Source of the DNA: Aquitalea aquatilis
GTDB taxonomy: Bacteria; Pseudomonadota; Gammaproteobacteria; Burkholderiales; Chromobacteriaceae
DNA: 64,000 nt
Assembly (NCBI RefSeq): GCF_005155025.1
Contig: NZ_CP039731.1
Span: 2,046,001 to 2,110,000, forward strand
Direction of reading: 5' to 3'
The position numbers and the translations under genes are program-made. Position 1 is the first letter of the stretch. Each line of letters opens with the position of its first letter. The notes beneath the pieces were generated by a model. The model saw only the letters and a program-made list of their open reading frames with translations, ran no database searches and was not told the DNA's origin. Below are positions 16,395 to 23,221 of the stretch, piece by piece.

Positions 16395-16874
16395 ATGGCA
16401 GAAACCAGGGCACAGCTCTTTTTGCAGCAAGCGGCAGCAGTGGGTTTTGATGCGGACGATGAAATACGTATTGGCGGCAATTATCAAGCGCTGGTCCGTG
16501 ATGGCAATCTCTTGTATGTCAGCGGGCAGGTGCCGCGTATCGGTAGTGAGGTGGTGGTGAAAGGCGCAGTGGGTGGGGAGATTGATCTGGCCGCTGCTCA
16601 GCACGGCGCGCGTATTGCCGTGCTGCGCTGCTTGGCCTTGCTGCAACGGGAATTGGGCAGCCTGGAGCAGATTGCCCGCATGTTGACCATGACGGTTTAT
16701 GTGCGTTCGGCGGCCGGTTTTGCGCAGCAGAGCGAGGTGGCGGATGCCGCATCGGAACTATTGCTGCAGGTAATGGGCGACGCCGGGCGTCATGCACGTA
16801 CTTCGGTAGGGGTGGCTGAACTACCCAAGGGGGCTGCAGTAGAGATTGCCTTGCAGGCTCGGGCAAACAGCTGA
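16395..16874 (+). CDS. RidA/YjgF/UK114-family protein
   Basis: A 159-residue Rid-superfamily protein. Rid proteins hydrolyse reactive enamine/imine intermediates made by PLP enzymes. The strand pattern GNLLYVSGQVPR and the C-terminal HARTSVGVAELPKGAAVEIA are clear; the Arg in ARTSVGV corresponds to the deaminase Arg of RidA, so activity is possible. The protein is about 30 residues longer than E. coli RidA because of its N-terminus. The ATG at 16395 has a GGAGAAGAG ahead of it; an in-frame start further upstream would run through the coq7 terminator. Confidence 0.85.
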   Translation: MAETRAQLFLQQAAAVGFDADDEIRIGGNYQALVRDGNLLYVSGQVPRIGSEVVVKGAVGGEIDLAAAQHGARIAVLRCLALLQRELGSLEQIARMLTMTVYVRSAAGFAQQSEVADAASELLLQVMGDAGRHARTSVGVAELPKGAAVEIALQARANS

Positions 16875-16890
16875 TTGCGTGATGGCCATG

Positions 16891-16916
16891 AAAAAGCCCA
16901 GTCTGGTGACTGGGCT
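16891..16916 (-). terminator. Terminator of the tRNA operon
   Basis: AAGCCCAGTC and GACTGGGCTT form a stem around TG(G/T). The T run is on the minus strand, so it ends the tRNA transcript. The plus side has no T run. Confidence 0.78.
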
Positions 16917-16929
16917 TGATCTTGAATCC

Positions 16930-17004
16930 TGGCGTCCCCACGGGGAATCGAACCCCGGCTACCGCCGTGAAAGGGCGGTGTTCTAACCGCTAAACTATAG
17001 GGAC
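16930..17004 (-). tRNA. tRNA-Glu (UUC), copy 2 in transcription order
   Basis: Read on the minus strand, the 75 nt fold into a full cloverleaf. The acceptor is GUCCCUA/UGGGGAC-type, the anticodon loop is CUUUCAC with anticodon UUC, the T arm is GGGGUUCGAUUCCCC, and CCA is encoded. Confidence 0.95.
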
Positions 17005-17006
17005 TT

Positions 17007-17083
17007 TGGTGCACCCGGAGCGATTCGAACGCCCGACCCTTTGGTTCGTAGCCAAATACTCTATCCAACTGAGCTACGGGTGC
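17007..17083 (-). tRNA. tRNA-Arg (ACG), copy 2 in transcription order
   Basis: A 77 nt cloverleaf on the minus strand begins GCACCCGUAGCUCAG. The anticodon loop CUACGAA gives anticodon ACG (inosine at the first position after editing), and CCA is encoded. It lies 2 bp from the tRNA-Glu gene. Confidence 0.95.
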
Positions 17084-17088
17084 AAAGC

Positions 17089-17163
17089 TGGCGTCCCCAC
17101 GGGGAATCGAACCCCGGCTACCGCCGTGAAAGGGCGGTGTTCTAACCGCTAAACTATAGGGAC
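17089..17163 (-). tRNA. tRNA-Glu (UUC), copy 1 in transcription order
   Basis: The sequence appears identical to the tRNA-Glu at 16930-17004, with anticodon UUC and an encoded CCA. It is part of a tandem duplication of an Arg-Glu pair with a period of about 160 bp. Confidence 0.95.
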
Positions 17164-17170
17164 GCTGTAG

Positions 17171-17247
17171 TGGTGCACCCGGAGCGATTCGAACGCCCGA
17201 CCCTTTGGTTCGTAGCCAAATACTCTATCCAACTGAGCTACGGGTGC
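17171..17247 (-). tRNA. tRNA-Arg (ACG), copy 1 in transcription order
   Basis: The sequence appears identical to the tRNA-Arg at 17007-17083. It is the first gene of the four-tRNA operon, 36 bp after the -10 box of a near-consensus promoter. Confidence 0.95.
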
Positions 17248-17283
17248 ACTGTCTCGAAAACGTTTTGTCTTTCGAGAGGGCGA

Positions 17284-17312
17284 ACTATACAGATTCACTT
17301 TTTTTGTGTCAA
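17284..17312 (-). promoter_or_regulatory. Strong sigma70 promoter of the tRNA operon
   Basis: On the minus strand a perfect TTGACA (17307-17312) and a TATAGT (17284-17289) are separated by exactly 17 bp. The downstream bases GTTCGCCC are G/C-rich, as in stringent-control discriminators. Confidence 0.88.
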
Positions 17313-17505
17313 CACTGCGACAAATATTTTTTTGCTTTGCCCGCCGAAGCGCGGGGCGAGCCTGTTGCACCAGCCGCAACGCGCCCTGGCGAGCGGGTTC
17401 GGCAAATGCGGGCAGCCCGTGTAAGATGGCGCTGCGGATCAGCCTTGGCGCTTGATCCATCCCCTGCCGGTTGTTCCGGCTCATTATTTCGCCCGATGAG
17501 ACTGC

Positions 17506-18903
17506 ATGCTGTTTGATATCCCCTGGGCCATTGTCGACCTGGAAACCACTGGCGGCCATATCGGTCGCGACCGCATCACCGAAATCGGCCTGATCATGCT
17601 GGATGGTGATCAGCTACGTCGCTATCAGACACTGGTCAATCCCTTGCAGCCGATTCCGCCATTCATCGAAAACATGACTGGAATCAGCAACGAGATGGTG
17701 CAGGTACAGCCTCCGTTTGCGGCTATCGCTGGCGAGCTGTTGCCCATGCTGCAGGGGCGTTTGCTGCTGGCACACAATGTGCGTTTCGATTACGGCTTTT
17801 TGCGCAACGAATTCCGTCGCCAGGGCTTGCGTCTGCAAAGTGCAACCCTGTGTACGGTAAAACTGTCACGCCGGCTGTATCCGCAGCATTTCAAACATAA
17901 TCTGGACAGCATCATTCAGCGTCATGGCCTGCAATTGCCGGACCGGCACCGCGCCATGGCCGATGCCGAGGCGCTGTTGCTGTTCTTGCAGTCGGCTATC
18001 GCCGAGCTGGGCGAGGCTACGGTGCAAGATGCCATCCGTCAGGTGCTGGCACAGCCGGATCTGCCACCAGGAGTGGACGCCGCGCTGGTGGATGATCTGC
18101 CTGATCTGCCCGGCGTCTATACCATTTGGGGTGAAGAGGGCGCTGCGCTGTACGTGGGGCGCGCCAGCAATGTGCGTGGCAAGGTAGTTTCGCAATTGGC
18201 GCAGGATGGCAAATACGGCAAGGACCCGTCGATACAGCGGCCTATCCGGCGTATCGAGTGTCAGGAAACGGTGGGCGAGCTGGGGGCGCATCTGCTGGAA
18301 CAGCGCCTGCTGCGCGAGTTGCAGCCGTTTTACAATCACCGCAGCCGTCTGGCGAATGATTTGTGCTCGATTCAGCTGGACCATGGCCAGGGTGAGTTCA
18401 TGCGACCGGCCATCGTGTATGCCGACCAGCTGGATTTCAGCCGCACGGCTGATCTGTATGGGCTGTTTCGTAGCCCGAAAGAAGCGCGCAAGGTATTGGC
18501 CGAAATCGCCAATGGCAATGGCTTGTGTCAGTCGGTACTGGGAGTGGAGGCGCTGACCAGCCGCAAGGGCGTGGGCTGTGCGGGCATCAGCAGCGGGCGT
18601 TGCCGTGGCGCTTGCATCGGTAAGGAAGCCGCGCCGCAGCACAATATGCGGCTGATGCAGGCGTTGGCGCGCATCAAGGTCAAGCCCTGGCCGTTTCCGG
18701 CACCGGTGGCCGTGGTGGAAACCGACGAAGTCACCGGCGTGGCGATGGAGCATGTCTTCGACCGCTGGTGCTACCTGGGTTCGCGTGCCGTCGGTGAGCA
18801 GGCCCTGGCTGGTGCGCCGAGCTTTGACATCGATACCTACAAATTGCTGGATGCCTATCTGAAAAAGCCGGCAGAGGGTAGCAGCCTGAGGCTGCTGGCC
18901 TAG
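17506..18903 (+). CDS. DEDDh exonuclease fused to a UvrC/Cho-type GIY-YIG nuclease
   Basis: This 465-residue protein joins two nucleases. Residues 1-170 form a DnaQ-like 3'-5' exonuclease with motifs DLETTGG (Exo I), HNVRFDYGF (Exo II) and HRAMADAEA (Exo III). From about residue 200 comes a GIY-YIG domain like that of UvrC and Cho (GVYTIWGEEGAALYVGRASN, with the acidic residue in LLEQRLLRELQPFYN). The remainder resembles the family's uncharacterised Cys-containing C-terminal part (KGVGCAGISSGRCRGACIG). The fusion is known in betaproteobacteria and presumably acts in DNA repair. Its TAG stop is part of the CTAG at the edge of a MITE. Confidence 0.85.
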   Translation: MLFDIPWAIVDLETTGGHIGRDRITEIGLIMLDGDQLRRYQTLVNPLQPIPPFIENMTGISNEMVQVQPPFAAIAGELLPMLQGRLLLAHNVRFDYGFLRNEFRRQGLRLQSATLCTVKLSRRLYPQHFKHNLDSIIQRHGLQLPDRHRAMADAEALLLFLQSAIAELGEATVQDAIRQVLAQPDLPPGVDAALVDDLPDLPGVYTIWGEEGAALYVGRASNVRGKVVSQLAQDGKYGKDPSIQRPIRRIECQETVGELGAHLLEQRLLRELQPFYNHRSRLANDLCSIQLDHGQGEFMRPAIVYADQLDFSRTADLYGLFRSPKEARKVLAEIANGNGLCQSVLGVEALTSRKGVGCAGISSGRCRGACIGKEAAPQHNMRLMQALARIKVKPWPFPAPVAVVETDEVTGVAMEHVFDRWCYLGSRAVGEQALAGAPSFDIDTYKLLDAYLKKPAEGSSLRLLA

Positions 18904-19166
18904 GGCCTGTTAACGCTATTTTTTTCACGGCGGCGGATATTGAGGGGATGCAATGCGCGAAAAACCGCGCGCCGCAGGGCATTCCCTGCCAGCGCGGTTT
19001 GACAAGGCAGTGCGCCGCTCAACATCTGCCCCGCAGGGCAGGCCCGACCAGCTTGCCACTGCTACGTTGTCGGATTTGCGCTTGGGGCCACCAAGCGCTG
19101 CACCCTCCGCCTTGCATTGACAAGCTTTCAGGGCCTGCGCCGCAGAAAACATAGTGTTAACAAGCC
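18904..19166. repeat. MITE-like element, 263 bp, CTAG-flanked
   Basis: The terminal inverted repeats are GGCCTGTTAACGCTAT at the left and GGCTTGTTAACACTAT at the right (read inverted). CTAG occurs on both sides (18900-18903 and 19167-19170), a target duplication expected for IS5-group transposition. The interior is GC-rich with several hairpins and no convincing ORF. It fills the gap between the exonuclease/GIY-YIG gene and motC, which converge on it. Confidence 0.78.
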
Positions 19167-19173
19167 CTAGCTG

Positions 19174-19923
19174 TTACTCGTGCATGGCCTGGAAGCTGCG
19201 CAGGCGGCTTTCGATGATGCGTGGATTTTCACCATTGGCGATGGCCACCAGGCCTTCCACTACCATTTCTTTCAGGGCGATCTCGGCGGCGACCAGGTGC
19301 TTGAGTTTGGCGGCCACCGGCAGGAAAAACAGGTTGGCGGAGCCGACACCATACACGGTGGCGACAAAGGCCACGGCAATGCCGGCGCCTAGCTTGGACG
19401 GGTCAGACAGGTTTTCCATGACGTGGATCAGCCCCAGTACCGCGCCAAGAATACCCATGGTGGGCGCATAGCCCCCGGCCGATTCCCACACCCGCGCCGC
19501 CTGCTTGCGGGCATGTTCGAACATGCCGATTTCCACTTCCATCACCCCGCGCAGCACATCGGGTTCGGCACCATCCACCACCATTTGCAGGGCTTTCCTG
19601 GTGAACGGATCTTTCTGTTGGCTGACATAGCCTTCCAGCGACAACAGGCCGCCGCGACGGGCAGTCTGGCTCCAGTTCACTACTTCGCGGATCAGTTTTT
19701 CGTGGTCTTGCGGCGGCGGCTGGAAAATCCACTTGACCATGCGCATGCCGGCGACAAATTGCTTGGGCGTGCTCTGCAGCATGACGGCACTCATGGTGCC
19801 GCCGATCACGATCATGAAGGCAGTCAGTTGCAACAGGGAGCCAATATTGCCCCCTTCGATGGCCTGGCCGGCAATGATGGCCGTCAGGCCCATGACGATG
19901 GCGATGATGCTGATCTTGTCCAC
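19174..19923 (-). CDS. motC: Flagellar motor stator protein MotC (MotA/PomA family)
   Basis: The 249-residue protein has four predicted membrane helices (residues 5-23, 30-48, about 150-170 and 182-203) and the conserved stator motif GGYAPTMGILGAVLGLIHVM in the third. It is closer in length to the second stator set (MotC, about 246 residues) than to MotA (about 295). A stator A-subunit needs a B-subunit (MotD/MotB), normally the next gene. Here the downstream side is a MITE and a converging gene, and no motB/motD is in the window. The gene lies downstream of fliA, as motC does in Pseudomonas-type clusters. Confidence 0.85.
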   Translation of the reverse strand: MDKISIIAIVMGLTAIIAGQAIEGGNIGSLLQLTAFMIVIGGTMSAVMLQSTPKQFVAGMRMVKWIFQPPPQDHEKLIREVVNWSQTARRGGLLSLEGYVSQQKDPFTRKALQMVVDGAEPDVLRGVMEVEIGMFEHARKQAARVWESAGGYAPTMGILGAVLGLIHVMENLSDPSKLGAGIAVAFVATVYGVGSANLFFLPVAAKLKHLVAAEIALKEMVVEGLVAIANGENPRIIESRLRSFQAMHE

Positions 19924-20088
19924 GCTGAATTCCGTTATCTTTATCTGAGCAAGCGGATGGTTTCACCAGCGGTTTCCGATGTGCTGCTATCGGATGGCCG
20001 GGCACGGCGGTCGCTTGGCCTGGCCTGCCCGGGAGGCGGGGCAGGGGGGGCTTGTGCGAGCCGCAGTGCGCCAGACCGTCAACACGCT

Positions 20089-20835
20089 CTAGATCCATTC
20101 CTTCATTTTGGCCCGAATACGGGCAATAGCCTGGGTATGCAACTGGCAGACGCGGGATTCCGATACTTCCAGTACCGCGCCAATTTCTTTCAGGTTCAGT
20201 TCCTGCTCGTAGTACAAGGCCATCACCAGCTGGTCGCGCTCGGGCAGGGTCTTGATGGCATCGACCAGTGCCTGGCGGAAGTCGCCGTCGGCCAGTACCT
20301 GCAGCGGGTTGGGGGCGTTGTTGTCTTCGATATTGGCAATGGCGTCATTCAGGCTTTCGCCTTCGCCATCGGAGAAATCTTCGAAGTGCACCAGGCTCAG
20401 CCCCTTGCAGTCGCCCAGCATGCCTTGGTAGTCGTCCAGCTCTACGCCCAGTGCTGCAGCGATTTCCGATTCCAGCGGTGCGCGGCCCAGCTTTTGTTCC
20501 AGCTTGTTGATGTTGTCTTCGATCTGCCGTGCCTGACGGCGTGCCTGGCGCGGCAGCCAGTCCTCGCGGCGCAGCTCGTCCAGCATGGCACCACGGATGC
20601 GCTGGCTGGCAAAGGTCTCAAACTGCACGCCCTGGCCGGGGTCGAACTGGCGGGCGGCATCAATCAGACCGATGATGCCGACCTGGACCAGATCGTCCAT
20701 TTCCACCGAGGCCGGCAGGCGGGCCATCAGCATGCCGGCCAGTTTCTTAACCAGCGGCAGGTGGTTCTGTACATCGATTTCCGGGGCGGTGACCGCACCC
20801 GCATAGCCTTTGCGGCGTAGGGACGGCAGTGTCAT
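20089..20835 (-). CDS. fliA: Flagellar sigma factor FliA (sigma28)
   Basis: This directs RNA polymerase to late flagellar and chemotaxis promoters. The 248-residue protein has sigma region 2 (NHLPLVKKLAGMLMARLP, DLVQVGIIGLIDAARQFDP) and region 4 (LNLKEIGAVLEVSESRVCQL). The ATG overlaps the stop of flhG by 4 bp, so the two are coupled. The short N-terminus with little region 1 is normal for FliA. Confidence 0.93.
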   Translation of the reverse strand: MTLPSLRRKGYAGAVTAPEIDVQNHLPLVKKLAGMLMARLPASVEMDDLVQVGIIGLIDAARQFDPGQGVQFETFASQRIRGAMLDELRREDWLPRQARRQARQIEDNINKLEQKLGRAPLESEIAAALGVELDDYQGMLGDCKGLSLVHFEDFSDGEGESLNDAIANIEDNNAPNPLQVLADGDFRQALVDAIKTLPERDQLVMALYYEQELNLKEIGAVLEVSESRVCQLHTQAIARIRAKMKEWI

Positions 20836-21713
20836 CGTCGTTTTGCTCCATCTGCCTCGGCCCAGTCGCGCGAGGTGGCTATCAGCATGTCCATGAAGCC
20901 GGTGTCGTGGCGCTCGGTTTCCGGGCTGTCCCACTGTGGCAGCACCGCCGCCAGCTGGGCGAAGGCGGTGGCGGCTTCGCTGTCGGGGAAGGCTTCCATC
21001 AGCGGACGACGCAGGGCCTGGCTGCGGCGCACTGCATTGTCGGCCGGCACAAAGCCGACCCAGCGCAGCGAGACGCTGAGAAATTCGCTGGTCACGGCGG
21101 CCAGCCGGTTGAACAGCTCACGTGCTTCTTCCAGATGCCGGGCGCGGTTGATCAGCACATTGAAGCGTTGGCGGCCAAAGCCGGCGGACAGGCGTTTGAT
21201 GTTGGCGTAGGCGCTGGTCATCGAGTCGGCCGCCGGGCTGAGCACCAGAATCAGGTTGTCCGCCACGCTGGCGGGCACCGGGTCGGTGGAGGTGGCGGGG
21301 ACGTCGATCATCAGTACCGTGCTGTCGCGCTCCAGTGCGGCAAATTCGCTGCCCAGCCTTAACCATAGCTGGGCCGAGAACAGGGCGCGTTCTTCCGGTC
21401 TGGCATACAGGTTGATCAGCTGGATGCCCTGGCGCGAGGTGGTCATCATTTCATCCAGCCCGCCCACGCTGACCATCTGGCTTTCCAGGGTGGCGGTAGT
21501 GGGGGCGCCCAGGCGGCGTGCCTGTATCTGCCCCAGGCTGCAGTCGACGACCAGCGGCCGGTGGCCGGCGTAGGCCAGACCCAGCGACAGCTCGGTGACC
21601 AGCGTACTGGCACCGGCCTTGTCTGAACCGATGAAGGCAAAGCTGGGCGCACGGCTGGCCTGGGCGGAAAGACGGCGCAGGCTGGCGGCCTGGTCTTGCA
21701 TATTGCTGCTCAT
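20832..21713 (-). CDS. flhG: FlhG (FleN/MinD-like), with degenerate ATP-binding motif
   Basis: FlhG counts and places flagella together with FlhF. The 293-residue protein begins with DQAASLRRL (residues 7-15), an exact DQAxxLR motif, which in other species stimulates the FlhF GTPase. The expected P-loop KGGVGKT is replaced by SDKAGAST, with no Lys where the ATP-contacting one should be. The switch I VVDADLG is VVDCSLG and the switch II region is IDVPATS. ATP binding and membrane dimerisation are thus doubtful. Position between flhF and fliA, with 4 bp overlaps on both sides, supports the identity. Confidence 0.82.
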   Translation of the reverse strand: MSSNMQDQAASLRRLSAQASRAPSFAFIGSDKAGASTLVTELSLGLAYAGHRPLVVDCSLGQIQARRLGAPTTATLESQMVSVGGLDEMMTTSRQGIQLINLYARPEERALFSAQLWLRLGSEFAALERDSTVLMIDVPATSTDPVPASVADNLILVLSPAADSMTSAYANIKRLSAGFGRQRFNVLINRARHLEEARELFNRLAAVTSEFLSVSLRWVGFVPADNAVRRSQALRRPLMEAFPDSEAATAFAQLAAVLPQWDSPETERHDTGFMDMLIATSRDWAEADGAKRR

Positions 21714-23215
21714 AACCAGCTGGCCTGAGCGGAGTTCATGATGGTCAGTTCATCACCTTGCAGGCTGAAAGGGGAGCCCGGTTGTGGCGCGCGCAGGGCA
21801 CGGTCCACCAGGAAGGCCGCGCTGGCCGAATGCAGGTCTTCCGGCACGCGCTGGCCATTGGTGATGTAAAACAGCTTGAGCCGGTTGCGGATGATGACAT
21901 CCATGCTGGGGCCCATGCTGACGGCTTCGTCGATCTTGGACAGGATGCAGCCGGCCAGACCGTTGCCGCGGTAGTGGCGCACCACGTCTTCCAGGGTATG
22001 GCCGTCGGCATTGGCGGCCAGCAGCAGCAGGCGTTCCACCTGGCGGCCTGCACCACGGAACATCTCGATCTGGCCGGTGACGCGGGCATCGCGCTGACTC
22101 ATGCCGACGGTGTCGATGAACACCAGATGGCGATTGGACAGGTCGGCCAGGGTCAGTTGCAGATCGCCTTCGTTCTGGATGGAAAACACCGGGATGCCGA
22201 GAATCTTGCCGTAGATGCGCAATTGGTCCTGGGCACCGATACGGTAGCTGTCGGTGGTGATCAGCGCCACATGCTGGGCACCGAAGCGCATGGTGGCGTG
22301 CGCGGCCAGCTTGGCCACGGTGGTGGTCTTGCCCACGCCGGTGGGGCCGACCAGTGCATACACGCCACCCTTGTCCATGATGTCGTGATTGGCGTCGGCG
22401 CATTTCAGATTGTGCATCAGCGCCGAACGAGCCCATTTGATGGCGATGTCACCCTCGTACTGGGCTGGCATCTTTTCGATCAGCTGGCGAATCAGGTTGG
22501 CAGAAAAACCCATGCCCAACAGATGCTTGAACAGCTCGATGCGATTGGGCGTCTTGCCCTCCATGTCCGACCAGGCAAAGCTGGCCAGCTGGCTTTGCAG
22601 CAGGCTGCGTAGCAGCTTGATTTCATCGCCGATCTGCTTGAGTTCCTGCGCCATCACCTCCGGCTCTTCATCTTCCGCAGCCGGAGCCGCCTTGCCCGGT
22701 CGCGGCGTATTGCCGTTGACTGCCGGACCGGCCGCTACCGTCTGCATCTTCACCAGGGACTCCGGCACCATGCTGGCCGGCACTGACCGAGCCGGGGGCG
22801 GGGTTTGCGGGCTGACGTTGAAATTGACGGCGGGTGTTTCGGCCAGTGAAGGTTCGATACGCTGCTGCGGGCGCGGGGCAGGGCTGTCGATGCGGGGTGG
22901 TGCCGGGCTTTCCAGCGGCTCCACCGGCATGGCATAGGTACGGGCAATGGCGCGGTTGGTGGCGGCGTTGGGGGCCGCCGGCGCAGGCTGCACCGGACGG
23001 CTGACCGCCGGCGCGTTACGGGCCGGGTGCTTGCTGCCAGGCGTGGACAGATTGGTGGCCAGGTTGGCGACATCTGCATCCGCCACGGCCATGATCTCTA
23101 CGCCGCCCCCCATTGTCGGGCGATTGGACAAGATGAGGGCGTCGGCACCCAGCTCCTCGCGGACCTGTCTGAGTGCATCACGTGTGGTTTTTCCGAAGAA
23201 TTTTTTTACCACCAT
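21710..23215 (-). CDS. flhF: Signal-recognition-type GTPase FlhF
   Basis: FlhF marks the pole for flagellar assembly. The 501-residue protein has the N-terminal basic domain (VVKKFFGKTTRDALRQVREE), a Pro/Ala-rich linker of about 120 residues, an alpha-helical N domain and the G domain: G1 GPTGVGKTTTVAKLA, DSYRIGAQDQLRIYGKILG, G3 DTVGMSQRD and G4 SKIDEAVSMG. All GTPase motifs are present. The start is 7 bp after the flhA stop and the end overlaps flhG by 4 bp. Confidence 0.93.
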   Translation of the reverse strand: MVVKKFFGKTTRDALRQVREELGADALILSNRPTMGGGVEIMAVADADVANLATNLSTPGSKHPARNAPAVSRPVQPAPAAPNAATNRAIARTYAMPVEPLESPAPPRIDSPAPRPQQRIEPSLAETPAVNFNVSPQTPPPARSVPASMVPESLVKMQTVAAGPAVNGNTPRPGKAAPAAEDEEPEVMAQELKQIGDEIKLLRSLLQSQLASFAWSDMEGKTPNRIELFKHLLGMGFSANLIRQLIEKMPAQYEGDIAIKWARSALMHNLKCADANHDIMDKGGVYALVGPTGVGKTTTVAKLAAHATMRFGAQHVALITTDSYRIGAQDQLRIYGKILGIPVFSIQNEGDLQLTLADLSNRHLVFIDTVGMSQRDARVTGQIEMFRGAGRQVERLLLLAANADGHTLEDVVRHYRGNGLAGCILSKIDEAVSMGPSMDVIIRNRLKLFYITNGQRVPEDLHSASAAFLVDRALRAPQPGSPFSLQGDELTIMNSAQASWL

Positions 23216-23221
23216 TGTTTA

